The notes beneath the pieces are model-generated. The model worked only from the letters and a program-made list of their open reading frames with translations, was not told the origin of the DNA and did not search any database. Below, piece by piece: positions 1 to 7,352 of a stretch of DNA of 31,598 nucleotides (the stretch's first letter is position 1; every line of letters begins with the position of its first letter). The position numbers were made by a program, and so were the translations under genes. Origin of the DNA: Akkermansiaceae bacterium UBA1315 (lineage in GTDB: Bacteria; Verrucomicrobiota; Verrucomicrobiia; Verrucomicrobiales; Akkermansiaceae); the NCBI GenBank assembly GCA_002307065.1, contig DBTN01000024.1, forward strand, positions 1 through 31,598, in the 5' to 3' direction.

Positions 1-452
1 CCCTCCACGCGACCCGTGCGGCCGTCGAAGAAGGCATCGTTCCTGGCGGTGGCACTGCCCTGATCCGCGCTCAAGCCCTCATCGGTGACCTCGGTCTCGA
101 AGGGGATGAGCTCACCGGCGCAGGCATCATCGCCCGTGCCGTCGAAGCTCCACTTCGCCAACTCGTCGCAAACGCAGGCCGCGAAGGCGCCCTCGTTGTC
201 GAGCGCGTGAAGAACGGTAAAGGCGGCGAAGGCTACAACGTTGCCACCGACAAGTTCGAAGACCTCATCGCTTCCGGCGTGGTCGATCCGACCAAGGTGA
301 CACGCTCCGCGCTTCAAAACGCAGCGTCCATCGCTGGCCTCTTGCTCACCACCGAAGCCCTCATCACCGACCTTCCTGAGAAGGAAGCAGCCGGTGGCGC
401 TGGCCACGGTCACGACCACGGCGGCGGCATGGGCGGAATGGGCGGCTTCTAA
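1..452 (+). CDS. groEL: Chaperonin GroEL, C-terminal part (5' end outside window)
   Basis: The reading frame is open from the left edge (first full codon at base 3) and gives the last 149 residues of the 60-kDa chaperonin, which folds proteins in the cytoplasm with GroES. Diagnostic stretches are AAVEEGIVPGGGTAL in the first residues, GYNVATDKFEDLI, and VDPTKVTRSALQNAASIAGL, all from the equatorial ATPase domain. The end is the Gly-Met-rich GroEL tail (GGGMGGMGGF), but it is preceded by a His-containing insert GHGHDHG, which most single-copy GroELs lack. The gene is followed at once by two hairpins, the second a good terminator, so it is the last gene of its transcript. Whether groES lies upstream cannot be seen. 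Confidence 0.98.
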   Translation, partial: LHATRAAVEEGIVPGGGTALIRAQALIGDLGLEGDELTGAGIIARAVEAPLRQLVANAGREGALVVERVKNGKGGEGYNVATDKFEDLIASGVVDPTKVTRSALQNAASIAGLLLTTEALITDLPEKEAAGGAGHGHDHGGGMGGMGGF

Positions 453-459
453 TCAAGGA

Positions 460-480
460 GTGTTGGCGTCTCGCCAACAC
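460..480 (+). repeat. Perfect 9-bp hairpin with 3-nt loop after groEL
   Basis: GTGTTGGCG and CGCCAACAC pair perfectly around the triloop TCT. It starts 7 bases after the groEL stop codon and 12 bases before the terminator hairpin. It has no T-run of its own, so it is more likely an mRNA 3'-end structure or a copy of an intergenic repeat than a terminator. The arrangement (GGAG, then a perfect stem with a 3-nt loop) resembles the units of the element at 25048-25147; a family relationship is inference. Confidence 0.6.
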
Positions 481-492
481 CCAGCCAACCTC

Positions 493-527
493 AAAAGCCG
501 ATCGGGAAACCGGTCGGCTTTTTTTAT
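493..527 (+). terminator. Rho-independent terminator of groEL
   Basis: AGCCGATCGG and CCGGTCGGCT form a 10-bp stem (one G-T pair) closed by a GAAA tetraloop and followed directly by a run of T. It lies 40 bases after the groEL stop. The loop side contains one of the many ACCGGT palindromes of this window. Confidence 0.9.
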
Positions 528-539
528 TGCGGCTTCCTC

Positions 540-659
540 TCCCGCGAGATCTCTGACTTTTCCCGGAGGCAGACCGAACATCCGTCGGCACACCCGCGTG
601 AATCGAGATCTCATGGTCGACGCGCACGGTAGCTTCACCGCAATCTCTGATGAAGCCAC
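540..659 (-). pseudogene. Possible remnant of an AraC-family regulator (HTH end)
   Basis: Between the groEL terminator and the DUF1810 stop codon, the minus strand reads a roughly 40-residue stretch containing SRFTRVCRRMFGLPPGKVR. This resembles the last helix-turn-helix of AraC/XylS regulators (pattern SxFxRxFRRxFGxxPxxxR). A start-like GTG at 659 lies in frame with, and 6 bases beyond, the DUF1810 stop codon. Nothing upstream looks like the rest of an AraC protein, and the reading frame runs on into the groEL terminator. If real it is a decayed fragment; it could equally be chance. Confidence 0.25.
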
Positions 660-665
660 ATTCTC

Positions 666-1076
666 TCAGTTCAGTATTTTCATCGTTCTGGAATCTCCCT
701 GACCTTCGAAATACTTTTCGATCGTCTGATGAAAAACCGAACCCGGTTTGGAAATGGCGGCAAACAAAGTCGCACACGATCGCAATTTCAGATCATCAGG
801 ACTGCCGAAAATTTGATGGGCGGATCGATCTTCCAGCGAAAGAACGATTTCAAAACACTCTCGAAGTCGGTCTCCTAAGACCGGTTGATCCAGATAGGCA
901 TTCGCTTCTTCACGATCCCGAATCGCGTAAAACCGGGCGGTTTCACTGGTGCCAAGTCCGGTGATCTGCGGAAAGACATACCACATCCAGTGAGTTCGTT
1001 TTTCACCACGTCTCAACTCGTTCACCACCGTCGCATAAACCGGATCCTGAGCTTCTAGAAAGCGAGATAAGTCCAT
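666..1076 (-). CDS. DUF1810 family protein
   Basis: This 136-residue protein starts MDLSRFLEAQDPVYATVVNE and contains KRTHWMWYVFPQITGLG, the typical opening of the DUF1810 family of small (about 140-residue) bacterial proteins of unknown biochemical role. A TTG at 1100 would add eight residues, but the ATG at 1076 matches the usual family start. The gene begins 11 bases after the selO stop codon on the same strand, so the two are probably co-transcribed. No signal peptide or membrane segment is visible. Family assignment is firm; function is unknown. Confidence 0.9.
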   Translation of the reverse strand: MDLSRFLEAQDPVYATVVNELRRGEKRTHWMWYVFPQITGLGTSETARFYAIRDREEANAYLDQPVLGDRLRECFEIVLSLEDRSAHQIFGSPDDLKLRSCATLFAAISKPGSVFHQTIEKYFEGQGDSRTMKILN

Positions 1077-1087
1077 ATTAATAAGAA

Positions 1088-2566
1088 TCAGGTGCCGCAA
1101 AACGTTCGGTAATTTCCACCACCGGTTTCGTCTGGTTGCTGATACTCGGGAGCGGCGCGCGAGTGATCAAAAGGATTCGCAAGAATTTCCAACAGCTTTT
1201 CCATCGGAGCGAGATCGTCTTCTTGCGCGGCGGCGAGAGCGGCTTCGACCAAGTGATTGCGCGGAATAAACGCAGGATTGGAGTCACGCCGCAGTTGCGC
1301 GGATTCTTCCAGCGATTGCGTTTGTCGACCAAGCCGGGCTTTCCATCTCTCCGTCCATTCTAAAAACCGGTCATCCACCGGTCCCAGTTGCGAAAGAGCG
1401 GCGAAAGTATTTGTATAATCTCGACCGGTTTGGTGCATCCATTCGAGAAGATCCTCGACCAGTGATAGGTCATCTTTTTCTTTGTTAAACAGACCCAGTT
1501 TTTTTCTCATTCCGACCAGCCAGTAATTTCCATAAGCGGCCTCATATTCTTCAAGAGCTTCCGTCGCCATCGCGATCGCAACTTCCTCTTTCGCATCTAA
1601 AACGGGCAACAACGCTTCCGCGAACCGGGTGAGATTCCACTCCGTGATCGCCGGTTGATTTCCGAAGGCATATCTTCCGTTTCGATCGATCGAACTGAAA
1701 ACCGTCGCCGGATCGTAAACATCCATAAAAGCACATGGACCGTAATCGATCGTTTCTCCGGAAAGTGCGACGTTGTCGGTATTCAAAACGCCATGAATAA
1801 ACCCAACGTGCATCCACTGCGCGACAAGCTGGGCCTGTCGATCAATGACCACTTTTAACAACGCCAGCGCCGGATTTTCCGAGTCGGCGAGATTAGGATA
1901 GTGCCGCACAATCGTGTAGCCCAAGATCGCCTTGAGCGTGGATTCTCCTCCCGCAGCAGCCGCCCATTGAAAGGTGCCGACACGGATATGACTCGCCGCG
2001 ATCCGCGTGAGAACGGCACCCCGCAGCATTCCATCTTGGCGAAACACACGCTCTCCCGTTTCGGCGACCGCCAGGCTCCGTGTCGTCGGAATGCCCAAAG
2101 CCGCCATCGCCTCACTGATGATATATTCCCGCAGCATCGGTCCGAGCGCCGCACGCCCATCTCCTTGCCTCGAATAAGGCGTCGGACCTGATCCTTTCAG
2201 TTGGACATCCAAAAGCACCCCGTCAGGAGTCGTTTGTTCACCGAGCAGAATTGCCCGACCGTCTCCCAGTGCGTTGAATCCGCCGAATTGATGCCCCGCA
2301 TACGCTTGAGCCAAAGGCGAGCCACCTTCAGGCAATCGATTCCCGGAAAAAATTGCCGCGCCTTCCTCTCCTCCAAGCGCATCAGGCGATAAGCCCAACC
2401 GCTCCGCCAGCGGCCGATTGAAAACCACCAAACGCGGGGACGAAACCGGGGTCGGGGCAACTTTGGTGTAAAACATCTCCGGCAAACCGGTATATGAATG
2501 ATGCAAATTCCAACCCGAGTCGCGGGCAGGATTGAGCGGCGTGACGCCAGGCGAATCGAAAACCAT
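1088..2566 (-). CDS. selO: Protein adenylyltransferase SelO (YdiU/UPF0061)
   Basis: SelO is a pseudokinase-fold enzyme that transfers AMP from ATP to Ser, Thr or Tyr of target proteins and is linked to redox stress. Visible landmarks, numbered from the chosen start: HHSYTGLPEMFYTKV near the N-terminus, QAYAGHQFGGFNALGDGRA, the nucleotide-binding stretch LKGSGPTPYSRQGDGRAAL (about 123-141), the catalytic-loop equivalent HGVLNTDN (258-265) and the metal-binding DYGP (274-277). It ends ...FCGT, with Cys third from the end where eukaryotic homologues carry selenocysteine. ATG 2566 gives 492 residues and places the conserved region about 20 residues in; a TTG at 2653 would add 29 unconserved residues. 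It is read divergently from the truncated glycosyltransferase. Confidence 0.95.
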   Translation of the reverse strand: MVFDSPGVTPLNPARDSGWNLHHSYTGLPEMFYTKVAPTPVSSPRLVVFNRPLAERLGLSPDALGGEEGAAIFSGNRLPEGGSPLAQAYAGHQFGGFNALGDGRAILLGEQTTPDGVLLDVQLKGSGPTPYSRQGDGRAALGPMLREYIISEAMAALGIPTTRSLAVAETGERVFRQDGMLRGAVLTRIAASHIRVGTFQWAAAAGGESTLKAILGYTIVRHYPNLADSENPALALLKVVIDRQAQLVAQWMHVGFIHGVLNTDNVALSGETIDYGPCAFMDVYDPATVFSSIDRNGRYAFGNQPAITEWNLTRFAEALLPVLDAKEEVAIAMATEALEEYEAAYGNYWLVGMRKKLGLFNKEKDDLSLVEDLLEWMHQTGRDYTNTFAALSQLGPVDDRFLEWTERWKARLGRQTQSLEESAQLRRDSNPAFIPRNHLVEAALAAAQEDDLAPMEKLLEILANPFDHSRAAPEYQQPDETGGGNYRTFCGT

Positions 2567-2726
2567 ACCCCAACTTTCTCGAAACAAGCGATCCGTCGAG
2601 CGAAGTTTTTGAAGAAATTCATCCGCTATTGCCGAAATCAGACCATCGACCAAATCATTGTTTGCTCTGCGCAGCTTCCGGTTTATAGGCAGACATGAGA
2701 ATTTCTTTGTATTTGGGTGGTTTAAG

Positions 2727-3119
2727 TTGAGCAGTTCGCACCCTCTTTCGCGGATCGCCTTCGTCGGTGGCTATGAACCGAGACGATGCGGAATCGCCAC
2801 TTTCACAACGGATCTGTGCGAAGCGGTCAGCCAAAGCCTTCCCAGCGCTCAGTGCATCGCAGGCGCGGTGAACGATCAGATCAAAGGCCACGCATATCCT
2901 TCTCGCGTTCGTTTCGAGATTCTCGAAAAGGATTTGGACTCGTATCGGCGCGCTGCGGATTTCCTTAATTTCAACAATACCGATGTGCTGAGCCTTCAGC
3001 ATGAGTTCGGCATTTATGGCGGACCCGCTGGCAGCCACATCCTTTCGCTGTTGAAAAAATTGAGAATGCCGGTGGTGACGACCACATTTTCACTCAGCGC
3101 CCGCTTTCCGAATCATTAA
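2727..3119 (+). pseudogene. Truncated glycosyltransferase (GT4-like) N-terminal fragment
   Basis: The 130 codons match the N-terminus of a family of GT4-type glycosyltransferases: SRIAFVGGYEPRRCGIATFTTDL, then SLQHEFGIYGGPAGSHIL and KLRMPVVTTTF. In intact members this last segment continues with HTVL and several hundred more residues, including the C-terminal nucleotide-sugar domain with its EX7E motif. Here the frame runs into unrelated residues (SLSARFPNH) and stops at 3119, three bases before the GH130 ATG. There is no sugar-nucleotide domain, so the fragment cannot be an active transferase. The start is taken as TTG 2727, preceded by a weak GGGTGG; TTG 2658 would add an unconserved leader. 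The break is explained best by a deletion joining this gene to the next one. Confidence 0.8.
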
Positions 3120-3121
3120 AA

Positions 3122-4309
3122 ATGCTGATCGGCGCGCTTTTCTCAGGAGAGTATGCGTTAGAATCCGCCGCGTTATTTAACCCTTCGATCGTCGCCCATC
3201 CCGATCAAAAAAATCTAACACCTGGCAGCCTGCGATTCATCATGAGTTTGAGGGCAACCGGAGAAGGGCATATTTCATCAATCGAATTCCGAATGGGCGT
3301 AATATCCGCCAATGGAGAAATTCGCCTCGATCCCTTCTCAAGATATGTGACCCTTCCCGAGGTTCTCGCGAATCCCAACTATCCGAAGAAAAGTTTTTCG
3401 ATCAAGTTTCATGAAATGGGATTTGATAATGACTATGCCAGAGCCGTTATGGACCGGCTCTCAGACACATTCACCCGCGAAGAACTGAACCGAAGCGTCG
3501 GCACCGTTCGGCACGAAAACCATCCCGCGACTCACGAGTTAACTCGCACCCTCGAATGCATCCAGTGGCTCGCGGATTCCAATTACGAACTTCGCTTCGC
3601 TCCTCACTTGGCCATGAGCGAAAGGATCATCTTCCCGGTCTCCGCCAATGAGAGCAACGGCATCGAAGACGCGCGTTTCGTGCGCTTTGTGGAGGATGAT
3701 GGGAGTGTGATCTATTACGCGACTTACACCGCGTATAATGGAACTTCGATTCTGCCCCAACTGATCGAAACAACGGATTTCCTTCATTTCCGAATCATCA
3801 CCCTCAATGGCAGCGCGGTCCAAAATAAGGGAATGGCCCTATTTCCTCGAAAAATTGGCGGCCGTTACGCGATGCTTTCACGACAGGATGATGAAAATCT
3901 TTTCATCATGTTTTCGGAGCATCCACACTATTGGAGCAATCCCCAAATCCTGATGCGTCCCTCCGAACCTTGGGAGTCCATAAAAGTTGGAAACTGCGGA
4001 TCTCCCATCGAAACGAAAGACGGCTGGCTGGTCATCACCCACGGCGTCGGTGCCATGAGAAAATACTGCATCGGCGCAGTGCTACTTGATCTCGACGATC
4101 CGACCCGGATGATCGGACGGCTTCGCAAACCTTTGCTTTCCCCGTTGGATGGGGAACGCGAAGGTTATGTCCCCAATGTCGTGTATAGCTGTGGGTCCCT
4201 GCTTCACGGCGGAAAGCTGATTCTTCCCTACGCTCTCAGCGACAAGGCGACCGTCATTGCGAGTTTCGAACTCGATGAATTGATCGATTTGTTGAAAAAA
4301 TCACTCTGA
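3122..4309 (+). CDS. GH130 family glycoside phosphorylase/hydrolase, N-terminally truncated
   Basis: GH130 enzymes cleave beta-mannosides, mostly by phosphorolysis, with a five-bladed propeller fold. Evidence: ALFNPSIVAHPDQ, LRFIMSLRATGEGHISSIEFR, the hallmark GIEDARFVRF, NKGMALFPRKIGGRYAMLSR, and GNCGSPIETKDGWLVITHGVG, ending GYVPNVVYSCG and a regular C-terminus. The 395 residues from ATG 3122 lack roughly 100 N-terminal residues present in the long GH130 subfamily (remembered length near 500). The same frame stays open upstream (about 3071-3121) and encodes plausible family sequence (PLSESLKMLIGALFSGEYALE), but no start codon is available there because the upstream DNA belongs to the glycosyltransferase fragment. 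Translation could restart at 3122 just after the TAA at 3117-3119. Whether the product is active is doubtful. Confidence 0.85.
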   Translation: MLIGALFSGEYALESAALFNPSIVAHPDQKNLTPGSLRFIMSLRATGEGHISSIEFRMGVISANGEIRLDPFSRYVTLPEVLANPNYPKKSFSIKFHEMGFDNDYARAVMDRLSDTFTREELNRSVGTVRHENHPATHELTRTLECIQWLADSNYELRFAPHLAMSERIIFPVSANESNGIEDARFVRFVEDDGSVIYYATYTAYNGTSILPQLIETTDFLHFRIITLNGSAVQNKGMALFPRKIGGRYAMLSRQDDENLFIMFSEHPHYWSNPQILMRPSEPWESIKVGNCGSPIETKDGWLVITHGVGAMRKYCIGAVLLDLDDPTRMIGRLRKPLLSPLDGEREGYVPNVVYSCGSLLHGGKLILPYALSDKATVIASFELDELIDLLKKSL

Positions 4310-4343
4310 CAAATCCATAAACCGCTGCGCGTCCCTTGTCAGC

Positions 4344-4362
4344 CCGGTCTGTGAAGGACCGG
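4344..4362 (+). other. Small hairpin between GH130 and Smr genes
   Basis: CCGGTC and GACCGG pair perfectly around a 7-nt loop, 35 bases after the GH130 stop and 45 bases before the Smr start. There is no T-run, so it is not a convincing terminator; it may be a processing or stability element, or chance. Confidence 0.3.
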
Positions 4363-4406
4363 ATCTCCATGGACAATTTTCAGGTCACCATTAAGATATC
4401 ATCGGC

Positions 4407-4706
4407 ATGGCAAACGAAGATCCAGTAAAAATTCCTATCACCCATGAGCTGGATCTTCATACTTTCCGCCCATCGGAAATCCGCGAACTGCTTCCGGAAT
4501 ATTTTCGCGAATGCCGGAAATATGGGATTTTTCGCGTCCGCGTGATCCACGGAAAAGGGACCGGAGCTTTACGTGAAGGAGTCCACCGTTTGTTAGAAAA
4601 ACTCCCCGAAGTCGAATCCTTCCAATACCCCGCCGACGCTCAATCTGGCTCGTGGGGTGCCACTTGGGCATTCCTCAAACCGGCCGAAAGCGATCAGCGG
4701 GAATAA
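4407..4706 (+). CDS. Smr domain protein
   Basis: A 99-residue protein consisting of little more than one Smr (small MutS-related) domain. The two signature motifs are present: LDLHTF (residues 16-21), matching the LDLH motif, and VIHGKGTGALREGVHRLL, matching the HGxGxG motif. Smr domains bind and nick branched DNA or, in several bacteria and eukaryotes, cleave RNA at collided ribosomes; a stand-alone domain could do either. The start ATG 4407 has no Shine-Dalgarno sequence. Its 3' end overlaps the convergent beta-propeller gene by 13 bases. Confidence 0.93.
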   Translation: MANEDPVKIPITHELDLHTFRPSEIRELLPEYFRECRKYGIFRVRVIHGKGTGALREGVHRLLEKLPEVESFQYPADAQSGSWGATWAFLKPAESDQRE

Positions 4707-5590
4707 CGCAGCAAGGGTGAATTTTTGCCCTCGGAGATGGCGTAAATACTATTTCCGTCTGGCGAAAACGAGACCGCTTCCGCCTGCTGAAGGCCGTGTG
4801 GTCTAAGCACCATCGGTTTCATGGCAAATGCTTGGCTCCAATTTTGCTTTCTATGTCTCGAAAACACAAAGATGCCATAATAGGTAATTACCGCCGCTTC
4901 TGAGGCATCTGCGGAGAGGTCCAAACCGGTGGGTTGTTTGATAAAAGGCAGGGGCAAAACCCCGTCGGGTGGACTGACGGCGGTTTCTCCAATTTTTTTC
5001 GCGGTCAAAATTTGCGATGCGCTTTCCGGCCTGAGTGGTAGTTCATATATCTCCGGCGGAGTGGTGCGTTTGCTGATTAGAATCACCTTTCCAGATTTCG
5101 CATCCACTGCCACCGCTTCACAATCGCGCGGACCCTTTTCGAAACGGAAGCGAATTTTCCAAGCCGGTTTCACCGACGACTGGATCATTTCACCGGCATT
5201 CGGCAAAACCGGTTCTTTCACGATGTAAAGGGTCACAACCTCTCGAGTCGCACGATTGTCACCGGTATCCGCGATCAACAGATAAGAAATTCCGTCCGAT
5301 TGAAAGGACGCCAAATCTTCCCAGTCGATATTTTCCGCGTCTTCCACCTTCACCAAGCCACGATTCGCACCTTCCGTATCGGTCAGGTGCAACACGGCCG
5401 GAGAACCGCTATCGTTGACGATCCAAAGAAATCGACCATTCCTGGTTGAAGCCGCCAGGCCGCTCGCTTCATTGACCAACGGCGATTGTAAGGTCACCCG
5501 ATCGTCTTTGCGAACGAACCCATTTTGGCCAACCGCCGATAAAACACTGGCGGCACCGCTAATCGCCAAAGCAAGGACCGTCCGGTTCAC
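4694..5590 (-). CDS. Secreted beta-propeller-like protein of unknown function
   Basis: The 298-residue product begins with a typical signal peptide (MNRTVLALAISGAASVLSAVG), so it is exported. The body has repeated beta-rich units with sharp turns: SRNG-like FLWIVNDSGSPAVLHLTD, NIDWEDLASFQ, LLIADTGDNRATREVVTLYIV, GPRDCEAVAVDAKSGKVILIS, PTGLDLSADASEAAVITYYG and AEAVSFSPDGNSIYAISE. This periodicity suggests a six- or seven-bladed propeller. The pattern NDSG...DWED...DTGDN recurs in uncharacterised exported proteins of several phyla; no catalytic role is known to me. The start is GTG 5590, 30 bases after the stop of the upstream gene on the same strand, so they may be co-transcribed. It converges with the Smr gene. 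Confidence 0.75.
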   Translation of the reverse strand: MNRTVLALAISGAASVLSAVGQNGFVRKDDRVTLQSPLVNEASGLAASTRNGRFLWIVNDSGSPAVLHLTDTEGANRGLVKVEDAENIDWEDLASFQSDGISYLLIADTGDNRATREVVTLYIVKEPVLPNAGEMIQSSVKPAWKIRFRFEKGPRDCEAVAVDAKSGKVILISKRTTPPEIYELPLRPESASQILTAKKIGETAVSPPDGVLPLPFIKQPTGLDLSADASEAAVITYYGIFVFSRHRKQNWSQAFAMKPMVLRPHGLQQAEAVSFSPDGNSIYAISEGKNSPLLRYSR

Positions 5591-5620
5591 ACCGATATCT
5601 TGGACCCTCTCGAAAACAAC

Positions 5621-7030
5621 TCAAGCCCGCGCACGGCAACCGAAAAATCCGCGCCTTTTGATCAGATCCGCGACGCCTTCCGGAACCATTTCCTCCCACT
5701 CCTCGTCTCCAGTCGCGATCTTTTTCAAAACATCCCGAGAGAAAATACTGAGGTACTCAGGTTTGAAATTATCAAGGGACACGAAGCTCCCGCGATCGGC
5801 GAGGTAGCCGTAAAGTTTCCGCAATTCCGGAGCGACTTCCAGATTCTCTACCGTCGTGAGCGCACCGGTTTCTCCATCCTTTAATGGATAAACATACAAT
5901 TTCAGATCGTTTTTAAACAGCCGACCGAACGACTCCAAAATACCGCCTGGCAATTGAGTGTAATATCGCTCTTGGAAAAGTTCGATCAAGCTTGGCGCTC
6001 CCATGACGATTCCGATTCGCTCTTTCGTCCGCCAAGCAAGATAAGCCGCTAACCGGTAGTATTCGAAATAATCGGAAATCATCACCGTGATTCCACAAGC
6101 TGCCAAAAGATCTGCCCGGGCCAGGAAATCCCGTCGATCCACCTGCGCGCCGCCCGCCAACAAGTTTCGCATCGTCAGCTCGAAAATGGGCAGAACCTCT
6201 TTTCCCTGCACCGCCGGATCGGAGGAAAATTTTTCCAGCGCGCTTTGCAACATGTCGAGATTCACATGAGTCGGTGGCCGGAAGCTTCCGCGCTCCACCA
6301 AAACCGCTTTTTTGTAAAGTGCCTCGGACGGTTGTAGTACTTCGTGATTCGCTCCAAACATCGCCGCGCCGCTCAATCCGAGCTGCACAAGTTGCAGACT
6401 GATCAACCGGTTATCCACCGACCGGAATTCGATCCCTTTGAATTCGATCACATCGATTTCAATCCGGCCCGTGGTCAATTGATCCAACAGGCTTTCGACC
6501 AGTTGATCCGGTTCATGATGAAGAAAAAACGCGCCGTACAACAGATTGACGCCCACCACTCCGAGCGCTTCCTGCTGCAGTGAAGCTTCGGTGTCCAGCA
6601 TGCGAACGTGAATCAGGATCTGACTCGGCTCGTCGCGTGGACGCGATTGAAACTTGATTCCCATCCAGCCATGACACTCGTTTCCTCCTTTGAAACTTCT
6701 TGCGACGACCGTGTCCGCAAACGCGAAAAATGCCGTATGATCGCCGCGCTTATCTCCCAACCGATCGATGTTCAGCTTGAACTCCAGATCGAGCATCGCC
6801 TGCAACCGACTGCGCGAAACGTAGCGATCACCGCTGCCATAGATCGCATCGCTGACCATCATGTCATACGCTGAAATACTTTTCGCCACGGTCCCCGCCG
6901 CCGCGCCGACTCGAAAGAACCACCGCACGACCTCTTGGCCTGCCCCGATTTCCGCCATCGTCCCGTACCAACGAGGGTCGAGATTGATTTTCAGTGCTTT
7001 GTGATGGGTGTCTAACGATTCGTCATTCAT
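5621..7030 (-). CDS. Conserved protein of unknown function (about 470 residues)
   Basis: From ATG 7030 the 469-residue protein starts MNDESLDTHHKALKINLDPR and continues with GTMAEIGAGQEVVRWFFRVGAA, GTVAKSISAYDMMVSDAIYG, FFAFADTVVARSF, GVNLLYGAFFLHHEP, FGRLFKNDLKLYVYPL and EYLSIFSRDVLKKI. I recognise this as a well-conserved full-length family in many bacteria whose members carry inconsistent database names (nicotinate-nucleotide adenylyltransferase, TonB-dependent receptor). Neither name is supported here: there is no HxGH nucleotidyltransferase motif, no signal peptide and no barrel pattern. It looks cytoplasmic. Start codons upstream (ATG 7078, and 7126) would add residues absent from the family. 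It lies between the GH57 gene and the exported propeller protein, all leftward. Function unknown. Confidence 0.88.
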   Translation of the reverse strand: MNDESLDTHHKALKINLDPRWYGTMAEIGAGQEVVRWFFRVGAAAGTVAKSISAYDMMVSDAIYGSGDRYVSRSRLQAMLDLEFKLNIDRLGDKRGDHTAFFAFADTVVARSFKGGNECHGWMGIKFQSRPRDEPSQILIHVRMLDTEASLQQEALGVVGVNLLYGAFFLHHEPDQLVESLLDQLTTGRIEIDVIEFKGIEFRSVDNRLISLQLVQLGLSGAAMFGANHEVLQPSEALYKKAVLVERGSFRPPTHVNLDMLQSALEKFSSDPAVQGKEVLPIFELTMRNLLAGGAQVDRRDFLARADLLAACGITVMISDYFEYYRLAAYLAWRTKERIGIVMGAPSLIELFQERYYTQLPGGILESFGRLFKNDLKLYVYPLKDGETGALTTVENLEVAPELRKLYGYLADRGSFVSLDNFKPEYLSIFSRDVLKKIATGDEEWEEMVPEGVADLIKRRGFFGCRARA

Positions 7031-7352
7031 CGGTTGGCGGGGGTCCGGAAATCCAGCATCGGAAGTCGTCCTAGACATCCCATGAGCAAAAACCGCGCCA
7101 TCTACCCCACGACTCCACCTCGTCACTCCGCAACGTCATCTGATTTCGTTGATCCAGATTCACTTTTTGCACGCGGATCGCCGCGTCTCACTATTTTTGA
7201 AAAATGAACCGGAGCGATTGCCTGACCCAATCCCGGGAAAATCGAATCCAGCAACGAAGGATGAAGGAAAAAGTTTTCCTACACCGATCTGCTCAGATCG
7301 GCACGGCGTTAGCCCCTCGCATCAGCACCTGCGCAACCGGATGTCTGAGGGA
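7031..7352. other. Gene-free stretch between GH57 and the unknown gene
   Basis: This stretch of about 320 bases has no credible gene. It contains the hairpin pair at 7265-7301 that could end the GT4-GH57 transcript and, beyond it, the probable promoter and leader of the leftward gene starting at 7030. I could not identify a convincing -35/-10 pair. The part next to the start codon is open in frame with the downstream gene up to 7126, but the encoded residues are low-complexity and look non-coding. Confidence 0.5.
7265..7301 (-). terminator. Possible terminator of the GT4-GH57 transcript
   Basis: Read on the minus strand, CCGATCT and AGATCGG pair perfectly around a GAGC loop (7284-7301), followed 11 bases later by a second small inverted repeat GGAAAA/TTTTCC with a T-run (7265-7280). 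It lies about 50-90 bases after the GH57 stop. The T-run is separated from the stronger stem, so this is a weak intrinsic terminator at best. Confidence 0.4.

Noticed and set aside
1088..1099. SelO as a true selenoprotein
   Set aside because: The critical third-from-last codon is TGC (Cys), and the stop follows two codons later, as in ordinary bacterial SelO.
2658..2726. Extended N-terminus of the glycosyltransferase fragment from TTG 2658
   Set aside because: The added residues (Phe-rich) are not part of the family, and the region should hold the divergent promoters of selO and this gene.
7031..7126. N-terminal extension of the unknown gene to 7126
   Set aside because: The extra 32 residues are not in the family as I know it and the stretch reads like a leader region.
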